Notes: generated by a model from the letters alone, not told the origin. 64,000 nucleotides of DNA from Saprolegnia diclina VS20 (GCF_000281045.1 NW_008246074.1:896433-960432), one strand, 5' to 3'. Positions 1-10,857 are shown, counted from the first letter of the stretch. Program-made: numbers and translations.

Positions 1-1704
1 ATCGCCGTCGGTGTCAGCCCGTCGGTCGCTGCTGCCGTTGCGTCGGCTGCCGACTCGGCGGCGGGCTCGGGTGCCGATGCCGTCACCAGTGCTCCTATCG
101 CGGACGTCATCGATGCCGCCCAAGATGCCGGTGCCTCGCCGGCCCAGGCTGCTGCTGTGGCCGATGCCGCGTCGTCGGGCGTCACGGGCAGCGACCTTGT
201 TGCCGTCGCCTTGGCGGTCGGTGTCAACCCGTCGGATGCCGTGAGCGTCGCCAGTGCTGCGAGCAGTGCGGCGGGTACGCCTGCGCCGATCATCGAGATC
301 ATCCAGGCTGCGCTCGACTCGGGTGCAAGCCTTGGCCAGGCCGCTGCCATCGCGGTTGCCATCAACTCGGGTGGCTCGCCTGCCGAGGTGCAGATCGCGG
401 CTATCGAGGCCGGTGCTCCGCTCTCGGTTGCGTCGGCCATCGCTTCGGCTGTGTCGTCGTTCACGCAGTCGACGGCGGGTTCGTCGGATGCCACGCCGGC
501 CCCGGTGCTTGAAGTCATCCAGGCGGCGATTGAAGCCGGTGCCACGCCTCAGCAGGCCGCTGTCATCGCCGTCGCGGCCGACACCGGTGCTAGTGCGCTG
601 GGCATTGTCCAGACGGCGCTGGCGGTTGGCGTACCTTCGTCGATTGCAAACGCAGTTGCTGCTGCGGCAAACGTGGCGGCGGGATCGAATGCGGATGCTG
701 TCACCAGTGCTCCGATTGTCGATGTCGTTGCCGCTGCCGAAGACGCTGGTGCTACCTCATCCCAAGCAGCCGTTGTGGCCGATGCTGCGTCGTCGGGTGT
801 CACGGGGACTGATCTTGTGAATGTCGCGCTTGACGCCGGCGTCTCTCCGGCCCTGGCAGGCACAGTTGCTACTGCTGTGGCAGAAGCAGCTGCGACCCCG
901 GCACCCATCGCTGTCGTCATCCAAACCGCATTGGATTCGGGTGCAAGCTTGAACCAAGCTGCCATCATTGCTACGGCAGTGGAATCCGGTGCCAGCCAAG
1001 CAGGCATTCTCAGTGCGGCGCTTGCGGCGGGCGTCGCCCCCAAAGATGCCATTGCCATCGCTTCGGCGGTCGCGTCAAGCAACGGCTCTGGTACGGGTTC
1101 GCTTGCCGCCCAAACGAAGACCGCGTTCAACGCCGCTGAAGGTACGGGCGCTAGCCCCGAGCAAGCTGCGGTGCTCGCAGTCGCGATCCAAACCGGTGCG
1201 ACCGAGACCGAGATTGCCGACATTGTCAAGAACAACGGCGTCGGATCTTTGAAGGCGGACATCATCGCTTCGACGCTGAGTGCGCTGAGCCCTGGCAGCG
1301 CAGCCGACATTATCAAGGTCAACGAGCCCGAAAAGATCATCTCGAACAGTGAGGACGCCGGGATCCCACCGGGGGTCGCCGCGGAGATCGCTGTTGCCGC
1401 CGGCGAGGGCGAGTCGACGAAGCAGGTCGAGAAGCTAGGCGCCGAAGCCGGTATCTCGGCCCAGACCGTGTCCAACATTTTCGCGGGCATTACCACGGGG
1501 TCACAGAAATCGGAGCCGGAACCGGCTACCGATCTCAACACGTTGCCAGCGTACAACTTTACACCGGCACCGACGGCCGTGGGCACCGAAGGCGAGACAC
1601 CATCCACAATCGGTGGTGTGTTCCAAAACATCGTCGACTACTTGACGTCGGCGCCCGCGACACCGAGCTTGCGATCGCGTCCGCAGTGCGCGCCGACGGC
1701 GTAA
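1..1704 (+). CDS. Ala-rich tandem-repeat protein, 5' end outside window
   Basis: The frame is open from base 1, so the gene begins upstream; 567 C-terminal codons are visible. The protein is almost entirely A, V, S, G, I and T and is made of about five imperfect repeats of roughly 64-72 residues. Each has a core like APIxEVIQAALDSGAS, then QAAxIAxA, SGAS and ALxAGV. Units 1 and 4 resemble each other (ADAASSGVTG), as do units 2, 3 and 5, which suggests duplication of larger blocks. The last 150 residues are not repetitive: more Glu and Lys, then a Pro/Thr-rich end. No transmembrane helix or catalytic motif is visible. The helical, small-residue repeats would suit a structural or surface protein, but I do not recognise a family. 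The repeat composition also keeps the opposite strand open for 360 codons (549-1631), which I treat as a by-product. Confidence 0.75.
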   Translation: MAVGVSPSVAAAVASAADSAAGSGADAVTSAPIADVIDAAQDAGASPAQAAAVADAASSGVTGSDLVAVALAVGVNPSDAVSVASAASSAAGTPAPIIEIIQAALDSGASLGQAAAIAVAINSGGSPAEVQIAAIEAGAPLSVASAIASAVSSFTQSTAGSSDATPAPVLEVIQAAIEAGATPQQAAVIAVAADTGASALGIVQTALAVGVPSSIANAVAAAANVAAGSNADAVTSAPIVDVVAAAEDAGATSSQAAVVADAASSGVTGTDLVNVALDAGVSPALAGTVATAVAEAAATPAPIAVVIQTALDSGASLNQAAIIATAVESGASQAGILSAALAAGVAPKDAIAIASAVASSNGSGTGSLAAQTKTAFNAAEGTGASPEQAAVLAVAIQTGATETEIADIVKNNGVGSLKADIIASTLSALSPGSAADIIKVNEPEKIISNSEDAGIPPGVAAEIAVAAGEGESTKQVEKLGAEAGISAQTVSNIFAGITTGSQKSEPEPATDLNTLPAYNFTPAPTAVGTEGETPSTIGGVFQNIVDYLTSAPATPSLRSRPQCAPTA

Positions 1705-1971
1705 ACACTGACGTCTTCATGTCGTTTGCTAATTGTAAGAATCAACCAACGTTTTATGTCCATTGACAAGCTCCAGTACCGACAACACCACTCACCACTG
1801 CGTTCTGTCTGCGTGGCAGAGACCCATTCGGGATCTCAGCAAGCGTGTGGTAACTACCGAGGTGTTCGCCATCGACGGCATGGTGCTCGTGCGCCACAGC
1901 CTGCAAAGCTACGACGCGCGCATGTCTGACATCGGTGCAACGACCAAGTTCCTTCTTTCTTACTTATCCGA

Positions 1972-3019
1972 CTAGTACACGCGGGGGAACGGCATGTCCT
2001 TGGGGAACTGAAGCCAGTTGACTTTCGGGTACTCGGTCTCATGGCTCTCGACGACGTGGATCGAGTACGCATGGCGCGACTTGTCGGACGTGTTGGCATG
2101 ACTGTAATGCACAAACGACGAGTGGAGGAGCACGAGGTCGCCCTTCTTGGTCAAGATCGGCGTCCCGCCCGTCAGGTCGAACGCGGGCTTGGTCGCGGGC
2201 ACCGTCTCCAGCAACGGGCCGTCGGCGCTCGAGAAATCCTCTTGGCCATTGAACGGCGTCGTGCGCTTGAAATGCTGAAGCACGGGCGTCGTCAAGTGCG
2301 AGCCAGGCACACCGTACAAGCAGCCTACCATGCAGCACTCAACACACGGCCAAATGCATTTGGATAACGAACCGTTCGACGTCGTGCAGTCTTCCAGCGC
2401 CCACCAGAGACCAATGACGCTCTGCGGCTCCGTGTAGAGGTACGTGCCATCTTGGTGCGCGCCAACCTCGCCGCCAATCGATGGCTGCTTGAAAATATAC
2501 ATGGACTGGGGCACGACGGGGGCGACGTACCCAAGCGACTGGAGGATGCCTATGACAGAAGGTCAAGACTGCTCATGAGATTAGGCGAGGCGCCGCACCT
2601 TTGACGCTGGGCGAGAAGCTCACGTCGCGAAACGCTGGGTCGAGCGAGTGCAAATTGTGGCCAATCTTGTTGATCGCGAGCGGCAGCGGCACGGTGACGT
2701 TGCCATCGTCGTCGACCGCGTCTTCTTCAAAGAAGCAGTGGATGCGCGGACCGGACGAGAGAAAGTATGCGTCGCTGTACCGCGTCTGGTGCTTGGAGCT
2801 AAAGATGCTCTTGGAGCTCGGGTCGAACTGCGAGAGGTGGTGGTCCGCCCGCGCACGGAGTGTGTCGCACGTCTCGTGCGAGAGCGCGCCCTCGATGTGG
2901 AGGTACCCGTTGGCGTTGTAGAACGCCTGCTGCTCGGTGCTAAGGCCATATGCGGCGGCCGAGCTCGCGCGGCGGGCCCACGCCGGCGACGACGCCTTGG
3001 TCAGAGCACGGTGCAGCAT
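1972..3019 (-). CDS. Phytanoyl-CoA dioxygenase (PhyH) family protein
   Basis: Exons on the minus strand: 3019-2599, 2549-2373 and 2324-1972; introns of 49 and 48 nt; 316 residues, close to PHYHD1-type proteins. Family members are Fe(II)/2-oxoglutarate oxygenases acting on fatty acyl-CoA or related substrates. Visible family motifs are the HxD metal ligands (H172, D174 in GAHQDGTY), a lid segment NGCLYGVPGSH created only after removing intron 2, and the distal block HYSHANTSDKSRHAYSIH holding the second His and the Arg that binds 2-oxoglutarate. I chose the ATG at 3019; codons further upstream in frame have no ATG. The N terminus (MLHRALTKASSPAWARRASS) is basic and Ser/Ala-rich, so mitochondrial or peroxisomal import is possible. 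It shares a 124-bp divergent promoter with the kinesin gene. Substrate unknown. Confidence 0.88.
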
Positions 3020-3143
3020 GTCGGTGGATTGATGACTGCCGGCCGCTGCCCATCCCGCTGATTGGTCCAAAGTGCACTTTCGCACTTGAAGCACGGTATT
3101 TCAACCAATCAGCGTCGCGCGTGTCGCACCGAAACCGACTGCG
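3020..3143. promoter_or_regulatory. Divergent promoter with two CCAAT boxes
   Basis: This is the whole gap between the PhyH-like start (3019, minus) and the kinesin start (3144, plus). It holds two CCAAT elements in opposite orientation (ATTGG near 3061, CCAATC near 3105), each followed by CAGCG. CCAAT boxes bound by NF-Y often drive divergent gene pairs. The role here is inferred. Confidence 0.45.
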
Positions 3144-5649
3144 ATGAGCGCCGAGCCCGCCGACGCCGATGATCTCGCCGACGCCGATGATCTTGCCGAC
3201 GACGCCCTCGACGACCAAAGGGCCCAGGCCATGGCCTCGAGCCGTCATGGCGATAACTCCGATCGGTCGCCCACCCCGCCAAGCGCTCGTCGCGTGTCCT
3301 TTGCCCGCATCCGACCGCTCACAGCGCACGAGCTCGCGACAACGTCGTCCCACGTACTCATGCCTTGACCATGCAAGGGCATTGCTATGGCACCTGTAGA
3401 TCCTTCCGCTCAAAGCGACAGACATGCGCGGCCTCACAGCCGATCTCGATCGCAAGCCCAACGAGGCCATCCAGGTGTTTGTTCGTGTCCGACCGTCGTC
3501 GTCGGCGCCGTCGCCGACGTTCATCGGCGTATGTTGTGCACTACCATTGAAGGGCGTAGGATGCCATGGACGTAGATTCAAACGGTAAGCGACACAACGC
3601 TGCGGATCCCGTCGACGGCCCACGGTCCAATGGAATGCTCGTTCGATCGCATTTTTCCGCCGGATGCCACGCAGGCCGACATCTACGGGGCCGTGCAACA
3701 TCTCGTCGCCGACGTTGTGCGCGGCTTCAACGCGACCATCTTTGCCTATGGGCAAACTGGCACCGGCAAGACACACACCATCTTGGGCATGGACGAGTCC
3801 GCCCCGTCGCTCTCGGGACGCAGCGGGACGCCCGTCGACGCGACGCGCCTCGAGCTCGATCCATCATGGGGTATCATTCCGCGCGCACTCTTTGAGCTCG
3901 TCCAGCAATTTGGCACCAATGGTGTCATGACGTGCGCGTACTTGCAGATCTACAACGACAAGATCTACGATTTGCTTGCGGACCGCAAGCGGCAACGCCC
4001 GCTCGTGTTGCGCGAAGCCGACGACGTGTCCATCCAAGGCCTCTCGCTACTCCCGATCGCCACCATGGAGGACGTCTACGCCTTCTTGCGCAAAGGGTAC
4101 CTTTCACTTTGTATGGGCCCATTGTGGTAGTTTCGGTCCTAGGAAGCTCCATCGCGTGGTCCGTGAAACCGAGATGAACGCCGCGAGCAGTCGCAGCCAT
4201 GCGATTCTCCAAGTGCACTTGCGGTCGCGGAATGGCCTTCGGCAAGGCAAACTCAACCTCGTGGACTTGGCGGGATCCGAGAAATGGAACAAGCTCATCG
4301 TCAAGCCCGGTGTCGAGATTGAAGAAATGAAGAGCATCAACAGCAGTCTCTCGGCGCTTGGCAACTGCATCGCGGCCTTGACGCAAGCCGGCCGCAAGCA
4401 CATTCCGTACCGCGACTCGACGTTAACGCGGCTCCTCAAGGACTCGCTGGGCGGCAACACGCGAACCGTACACTGCGCTTTGCTGCATTGAAGCTAAAAC
4501 CAAGCCATCGAGTCGTAGGTTCTGATTGCGACGATCAACGGCCGAGCGTCGGACGAGACTGTCCGAACGATCCAGTTTGCGGACCGGACGCGGGCCGTCA
4601 TGCAGTGCGTCGTGCTCAATCCCACGCCGACAGTGTCGCCACGCCAGCTCCAACTCGGTACCCAACGCGCTTGGAGCGTCTCCTGACATGCTTGTGGAAT
4701 CGACGTAGGACTGGCGGCGGCGCGGGCCCACATTGCAAAGCTTCGGCTCAAGGTCCTCGAGCTCTCGAGCGTCAAAGACAAGCAAAACGACGAGGTGCAG
4801 TCGAAGCTCGCGCACTTTGAAGCGAGCATCCAAGCCAAAGAACGCGCGATCGGGACGCTCTTGGCGCAAAACGAAGCTTATGAAGCCAAGGTGCGCGAAT
4901 CGGAGCGCCAGATACAACAACTCCAGGACAAGATTCAAGCGCTCACAACGCCCGAGAAGGTCGCGACCAAGTCATACGAGGTCGACTGGGATCGGCTCGA
5001 GCGCGGGCGCAGTCTCTCGAGCTTGGCACCAATCCCGAATGCCCCTGCCCCGGAAAAGAGCAGTATCCTATTCAAATCATTATACCCGAAGCCCAGCGAC
5101 AAGCCGCCGGTCAAACTCCAGCCCGTCGCACCGTCGCCATCCTTCTCGAGCACCGTCAACGCGCCAGCGCCAACATCAAACACACCGACCGCGTGCACGG
5201 ATCACCAGCTGCAAGGCTGCGTCCTCTGTGCGCTGCGAAGCAAAGTACCCGCTTCCAATCAATTGAGCGCGATGACAGAGACGTCAAAAGGCCGGCCAGT
5301 TGCAGCAACCGCTTCGTCTCTCCCGTGGAAACCCCCCGAGGCTTCTGCACTCGTATCCTCTACGTCGTCGTCGTCGGTGTTGTCGCCGTCCGGTGTGTGC
5401 GCGGCGCACCAACTCAGTCGTTGCATATTGTGCCAGAGCGCGCGCCCCAAGCTTGTTTTGCCCGCAACGAATGCCTCAACGGCGGTGACGGCGACGACGT
5501 GTGCGCCACATCGACTCACCAACTGCGTGCTCTGTTCGCATACCGCCCAGCCTCGTTTTGCTGCGTCTTCCAGCAGCGCCCCCGTTGTAGCTCGAAGTAC
5601 TCAGTCGTTCTCCGTCGCCCCACACCATTCGAGCAGTGTAGCCCGATAG
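3144..5649 (+). CDS. Kinesin with N-terminal motor and three C-terminal CxxHxLxxCxLC motifs
   Basis: Exons: 3144-3353, 3400-3528, 3576-4096, 4143-4467, 4519-4657, 4709-5649; introns of 46-51 nt; 754 residues. An acidic extension (residues 1-80) precedes the motor, which starts near VFVRVRP (96-102). It has the P-loop GQTGTGKT (172-179), switch I NAASSRSH, switch II LVDLAGSE (about 326) and the neck-proximal FADRTRAV. A coiled coil follows (about 445-520), then a Ser/Pro-rich tail with three copies of C-x2-H-x-L-x2-C-x-L-C at about residues 604, 672 and 706. These look like zinc-binding knuckles and are not a standard kinesin tail. Kinesins move along microtubules using ATP; the subfamily cannot be assigned from the motor alone. 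A complete motor and in-frame splicing argue for a functional gene. Confidence 0.9.
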
Positions 5650-6221
5650 CAATGATATCGTTCGCGGTGGACATTGCTTGCAAGCTAGAAATGTCGTCGC
5701 TTCTGTCCACCCCAGGAACTCAGTACTGGGTGCGTCGAGAGACATTTGCTCCCTTGGATCCGCTGCCTCGTGGTGAGGACCGCCCTCGCATCCAACATAG
5801 GACATGTATATGTCGTCAGTATTGGACGGCAATCGATCATGGCCACGGAACGCGTGCGTCATCGCTACCGCACGTTCGACGGTTTGTCGCAGCCAATGCG
5901 TTGGCGCCTAAGTCCCGTTGCATACAGCCGTAGCGCGACGTAACGCTACCCAACGGCAAACGGTCCGAACCCGACGCTCGACGGTGCTGAGCACTCGGTG
6001 GGCGGCATCGCACTGCACACCGCGTTCCGGTTCGTCTCCATACGAAGTCGCAAGGGCCCGATCAAGGCGCTTGTGGCCATCTGTACATATTTACCGAGCC
6101 ACCTCGTCGGCGGCTTGAATACAGCGCCAACTTCAACTTGTCAACCTCTCAAACATGATAGTATGCATATCGCATTGCCAGTTGATTTCACTTTTCCTTT
6201 TCCAGTCCATCGACGACACCA
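5650..6221. other. Intergenic region, no gene seen
   Basis: 572 bp between the kinesin stop and the first GGCT-like gene. Only short overlapping ORFs without recognisable domains occur. It ends in a T-rich stretch just upstream of the next ATG. No tRNA or clear repeat was found. Confidence 0.5.
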
Positions 6222-7055
6222 ATGGCATCATCAACGCAGCGCGACGAGAGTCATGTGTGGTACTTTGCGATCGGGTCAATGATGAACCCGATCAGTCTCT
6301 CGAACCGCGGTTTGGCCCCGGTCGAGAGCCACCCGGCCGAAGTCCTGGAGTACAAGCTGCAGTTTTTTGGCGCCGCCGGCATGGCCGAGGCCGTCCCGGA
6401 AGCCGGCGCCTCGTTCCACGGTGTGCTGCACAAAATGGCATCCGCCGAAATGCAAGTCCTCGACCAAATGGAGTCGACGTACATCCGCGTGCCGGCAACG
6501 ACGCGCCTCTACGACGGTCGCCTCGTTGACGCGACGATCTATGGCCGGGACGCGGCCAAGGTCGCGGCCTTGGGACAAGAAGACAAGCCGCCGAGCGAGC
6601 GCTACATCGAGATCATGGTGCGCGGCTGCGAGCACTACGGCGTCGCGGCTTCACACATTGCGTTGCTCAAGTCGGTGCCGTTCGTACCCCGCAAGTCGCC
6701 CAGCGACTACATCTCTGTGCCCGTGCCCGACGGACTCCGGTGGTTCACGCAAGAGGAGCTCCGCGCCGGCACGGGCGTCGACAAGCGTCCACTGCTTATC
6801 TCGATCAACGGCAAGGTTCGCGAGTACATTGGGTCCCCGGATTTTGCCATGTACAAGAACATGCTGCGCATGGCTGGCCAGCCCATGGAGCCGTTCATCG
6901 CCAAGATGCTCTACGACCCCAAGTATGGTTGCCCGTCGACGCTGCAAGAGTTTACACGCGAGCACTGTGCGTGCATTGAAGACATGACGATGCAAAACTT
7001 TAGCAATCTCTTCCAGACTGTCGGTCTCATTGCGCAGACGTACAAGGAGGAATAA
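6222..7055 (+). CDS. Gamma-glutamylcyclotransferase-like protein, copy 1 of a tandem pair
   Basis: Intronless, 277 residues. The N-terminal motif WYFAIGSMMNP (about 13-23) matches the YxxYGSNM substrate loop of the GGCT/AIG2 fold, followed by GVLHKM and a beta-rich core typical of the family. Family members release 5-oxoproline from gamma-glutamyl peptides and feed the glutathione cycle; this function is inferred from fold only. The protein is longer than the catalytic domain (about 180 residues). The C-terminal 100 residues, including a block around KMLYDPKYGCPSTLQEFTRE, are shared with copy 2 and have no function I can name. It lies 669 bp upstream of its paralogue in the same orientation. 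Confidence 0.75.
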   Translation: MASSTQRDESHVWYFAIGSMMNPISLSNRGLAPVESHPAEVLEYKLQFFGAAGMAEAVPEAGASFHGVLHKMASAEMQVLDQMESTYIRVPATTRLYDGRLVDATIYGRDAAKVAALGQEDKPPSERYIEIMVRGCEHYGVAASHIALLKSVPFVPRKSPSDYISVPVPDGLRWFTQEELRAGTGVDKRPLLISINGKVREYIGSPDFAMYKNMLRMAGQPMEPFIAKMLYDPKYGCPSTLQEFTREHCACIEDMTMQNFSNLFQTVGLIAQTYKEE

Positions 7056-7724
7056 ATGTCCTTTGATTCAAAAACATCTTATTCGAGTGTTGATTTTGGC
7101 GGTCGTAATCAAGTAGAAGACGTGGCTCCCGTTCATTCCTTGGGGAGATGGGTGGAGCAAAACGCATATCGTAGCAGCAGGGACGAAGTGTACATATTGC
7201 ATGGGTGACTAGGTCGGACCGAGTACTGTCGAGGGTCTCACCTGAACAACTGTCTCCCGTCTCACCGACGATTCTGATTCTGGCGCAGTGAGAATTATTT
7301 CATGAGCCAACGTAGTTCTGTGGAAGCGGGCAAAGTACCTCAATACGAGGTACACATACGGTGTTATAAGTGCTCGTGGACTATGGCATGGCAGGCAACC
7401 TGTTTATTCCTTCTACTGGCCATACGATGGCCGACACGCTTACGATGTAGTCATCCGATAACGGCCATGAATAACGCGCGTGATCCTGGCAACACCGCTC
7501 GCTGCTGGTGGCGACAGTGCGACCATATATGTGTCTCAACGAAGCAAGGACAGAGAAGGGCAACACCAGCAGCAGAAGACGACACTCGAATCATTCTACT
7601 TGGCTCTTGGTTGAGCGATCGAGCCGCGCACGACTTCGCCAGTGCTCCACGGCAACCTCCGAGACTTGATAAGATCGTCGTGCTCCGAGAATGTCGCTTC
7701 ATTTTTGAATTTGCACTTTGAACC
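7056..7724. other. Spacer between the tandem GGCT-like genes, no gene seen
   Basis: 669 bp with lower GC than the flanking coding sequence. Only short ORFs without recognisable motifs occur. It presumably carries the terminator of copy 1 and the promoter of copy 2. Confidence 0.5.
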
Positions 7725-8540
7725 ATGAGCGACAACGGCGACGTCTGGTACTTTGCGATCGGATCGATGATGAACCCGATTAGCCTCCAGAGCCGCAACC
7801 TCGCGCCGATCGAGAGCTACCCAGCCGAGGTTCTGGACTTCCGCCTGCACTTTTTCGGGCACCTCGGCATGGCCGAGGCCGTCCCGGACGTCGGCGCCTC
7901 GTTCCACGGCGTGCTGCACAAGATGACATCCGCCGAAATGCTGTTGCTGGATCAAATGGAGGTGACGTACACCCGCGTGCCGGCAAAAACGCGCCTCTAC
8001 GACGGCCGGCTCGTTGACGCGACGATCTATGGCCGCGATGCAGCCACCGTCGCGGCCTTGGGACAAGAAGACAAGCCGCCGACCGAGCGCTACATTGACA
8101 TTATGGTGGGCGGCTGCGAGCACTACGGCGTCGCGGCTTCGCACATTGCGTTGCTCAAGTCGGTGCCGTTCGTGCCTCGGAAAACGCCGAGCGAGTTTGT
8201 CTCGGTGCCCGTCCCCGATGGTGTGCCTACGTTTACGGAAGAGAAGCTGCACATCGGCACGGGCGTCGACGGACACCCGCTGTATGTCTCGATCAACGGC
8301 AAGGTCTGCGAGTACGTCGGCTCGACCGACTTTTTCCTCTACCCGCATTACCTTCGCATGGCCGGACAAGCGGTCGAGCCGGTGCTGGCCAAGATGCTGT
8401 ACGATCCCAAGTATGGCTGCCCGTCGACGCTGCAGGAATTTACGCGCGAGTACTGTGCGTGCATTGAAGACACAATGATGCACATTTCAAGTGCCAACTT
8501 CAAGGTCATCGGTCGCATTGCGCAGTGCTACAACGACTAA
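7725..8540 (+). CDS. Gamma-glutamylcyclotransferase-like protein, copy 2 of a tandem pair
   Basis: Intronless, 271 residues, clearly paralogous to the gene at 6222 over its full length. It shares WYFAIGSMMNP, the GVLHKM block, the segment RLYDGRLVDATIYGRDAA and the C-terminal Cys-containing end. Substitutions are spread out, and the central region (after SVPVPDG) and the extreme C terminus are most divergent. That pattern suggests an old duplication with both copies retained under constraint. The likely biochemical class is gamma-glutamyl-peptide cyclotransferase; the substrate is not inferable. Its end lies only 63 bp from the 3' end of the convergent P450 gene. Confidence 0.75.
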   Translation: MSDNGDVWYFAIGSMMNPISLQSRNLAPIESYPAEVLDFRLHFFGHLGMAEAVPDVGASFHGVLHKMTSAEMLLLDQMEVTYTRVPAKTRLYDGRLVDATIYGRDAATVAALGQEDKPPTERYIDIMVGGCEHYGVAASHIALLKSVPFVPRKTPSEFVSVPVPDGVPTFTEEKLHIGTGVDGHPLYVSINGKVCEYVGSTDFFLYPHYLRMAGQAVEPVLAKMLYDPKYGCPSTLQEFTREYCACIEDTMMHISSANFKVIGRIAQCYND

Positions 8541-8603
8541 AGATCTAGACATATGGTACCTTTTGGTCTACAAACCCATGAAAAATGAAACTAAATTGCA
8601 CAT

Positions 8604-10506
8604 TTAGCGGCGGAGTAGCCGCAACGGCAACGCCGTCGGCTTGATCGTGACACCTGTGAGCTTGGGTGTCAAGTTCGATGCCGGTGTACGTGTCAGCGCA
8701 AAGCGCGGTAGCAAGTGGAGCAGCACCGTTTGCATCTCGGCGATCGCAAAGCGTTTTCCAATGCAGTTTTTGGGCCCTAATCAAGAAGGATCCTACTGTC
8801 AATACGCGGACAAGTTGTCTACCGAGGCTAAATGGCACGAACGTAAACCGGCTGCTGTTGCCATGGCGCAGCAGCGCATCGGCCTCGTGCTCGGGCGATC
8901 CATCCAGAAAACGCGCTAGTCGTCATCAAGGATATGCGTCGACAGTATGTACAATGTACAACATTGTACCTGGGAGAAACTCCGTGGGACGACTCCAATA
9001 CCGTGCGTGTTGATGGATGGCCCCAACGCAAAATGTCGCCTGGGCGCCCTACGACCATTTGAATGAATACCATCTGAAAAGACTGGATGTACTACTTTGG
9101 GCATGAAGAACGGGTCGTCGTCCGTGCGCGGGATCCAGTCGTCGTGCGTGCACGTTCGCATTGTAATGAACGGCACCGTCGGGTACAGACGCAGAGTCTC
9201 ATAGATCGTCGCTGTAAGCAGAGAAAGGTCGCTCAGCGTCTGCCACGACACGGCACCGCCGGCGTTGGCCAAGGCGCGACGGCACTCGTCAACGACTGCG
9301 GCTTCGACAGCAGGGTGCGTCGCTAACATTGCCAACACCCAGGAGAGCGTGCTGCTCGTCGTCTCGTGGCCCGCAAACATAAACGTCATGACGTGCACCC
9401 GGGCTTCGGTGGCCGTCATCGCCGCGTCGGCCAGCAAGAGGTCGAGGAGGTCGAAGGCCGGCGCCGGTGTCGCCACCTTGTGCGCAATCACGTCATCGAC
9501 GATGCGGAAGAGCATCGACTTGGCGGTTTGGATCTGTCGCAAGTACGGTAGCGGCCAGTGCTCAAAGTGCGGAAGAAACGCGAGGCCGAGGATATACAGC
9601 GGTCGCGGCGGCGTGTTGAGCTTGTCAAACGCGCTTAGTGCGATCGCTGCCTGGTTGTTTGTCGGATCGAGCGTATTAAAGTCATAGCCGAATGCGGTTT
9701 TGCCAATGACGTTGAGCGTCAGGCGCGTCAGGACTAGACATACGCACATGTGGGTCGTTCAACTAGCTAGAATATAGTCTTCGTTCGTGTGGACGTACGA
9801 TCAGGGACGTCGACAATGTGACCGTCTGGCATCGCGTCCAAGACACTCAGAAGCGTTGCCGTCTCCGCAGCAAATATAGACACGAAGGCCTTGAGGTTGG
9901 TCTGTGAGAATGGCGGGTGCAGGTGCTTGCGCTGGCCAGCGTGCACTTGGTCTTCCGAGCTCAAGAGCCCGTCGCCGCCGAGCAGAGTCTACGGTAGGGA
10001 CATGAGTATGGAGTCGTTATCGCCTGTTTTGGCTCAGAGACACGAAGAATGCTGCGCGGGATCGTGTCGCGGGGGTAGTTGGCCGCCTTGGTCACGAGCA
10101 CGTGCTGTAGCGATACCGGGTCGGCCAGATTCACTCGGTGTTGAAAGAGCACACGGTAGTAAAAGGCAGTACCGTACGTCTTGGTCCTGCAACCATGACC
10201 GTCAACAGCGCCATGACGACACGGCATCGTACCATGAAGCGAACGGCTCTGGGAACGGACGCGTCGCCGACCACGCAAAGTTGGCAAACTCGCGTCTGTA
10301 TCGAGCTTGAGTGTCAAAGCACTAACAACAATGTCGCACCCGTTGCCAGCGATGACGTGGGTGCTCGGTGGGCCGCGCAGTGCCTGGAGCGGATGAAACC
10401 GCGCCCGGTAGAGCAGCCATGCAACAAGCATCGCTACGACGGATGTACCCACACCGACAATGACCGACGACGACGCGTCCATTCGCGCGTCATGGCGTGT
10501 CGACAT
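8604..10506 (-). CDS. Cytochrome P450 monooxygenase
   Basis: Eight exons on the minus strand: 10506-10340, 10295-10233, 10186-10042, 9988-9799, 9733-9096, 9048-8970, 8915-8823, 8776-8604; introns 44-65 nt; 515 residues, normal for a microsomal P450. A membrane anchor (VAMLVAWLLY) follows a short N terminus. The I-helix oxygen-binding motif is AGHETTSS, the K-helix ExxR is ETLRLYP, the meander region holds FLPARFLDGS, and the haem loop PFSLGPKNCIG contains the thiolate ligand Cys463. The haem loop appears only after removing the last intron, which confirms that junction. An alternative ATG lies at 10482. Oxidation of a hydrophobic substrate with an ER reductase is expected; the family resembles CYP4/CYP86-type enzymes but the substrate is unknown. 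It is divergent from RPB11. Confidence 0.9.
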
Positions 10507-10857
10507 GACACTCGAATGCTTCGCAATAGAAAATGCAACCGGCAAGGCAGGTTCGAACCGGCGCCAATCTGCCAATCGTTGTCGCCCGGCGAGATCCTGC
10601 GTTGCTATCATGGCGTAATGGCGCTACACTGTACTGCCAAAGATGCCCCTGCGCGCTTCGCTCTACTCTTCGCCGACGCGACAACAATGTTCGCGACCAC
10701 AGCTCCAGCGTCGATGGCGTTCGCTTTATCGATAGGATCGACTGGCTTGTAAAAAACACTGTTTCCATCCAGTGTTTCCGTCACTGGCCTAGCATCCGGA
10801 TAAGGCGATGGCTGGGCGGGCATCCGGATACCGGCCAGTATCCGACGCTCTGCCACC
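10507..10857. promoter_or_regulatory. P450/RPB11 divergent promoter region
   Basis: 351 bp between two divergent starts. The half nearest RPB11 carries two exact copies of the palindrome ATCCGGAT (10794-10801, 10822-10829) plus a partial TATCCGA copy near 10838. No coding exon is recognisable. Confidence 0.45.
10794..10829. promoter_or_regulatory. Two ATCCGGAT palindromes upstream of RPB11
   Basis: Two identical 8-bp palindromes 28 bp apart start-to-start, ending 57 and 29 bp before the RPB11 ATG. The same 8-mer occurs upstream of other genes in this window. A transcription-factor or core-promoter role is inferred. Confidence 0.45.

Noticed and set aside
549-1631. 360-codon minus-strand ORF opposite the Ala-rich repeat gene
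   Set aside because: Composition mirrors the sense repeats (GCN/GTN codons read backwards); no domain.
10530-10575. GGTTCGAACC, possible tRNA T-loop
   Set aside because: The flanking bases do not form a five-pair T stem or an acceptor stem.
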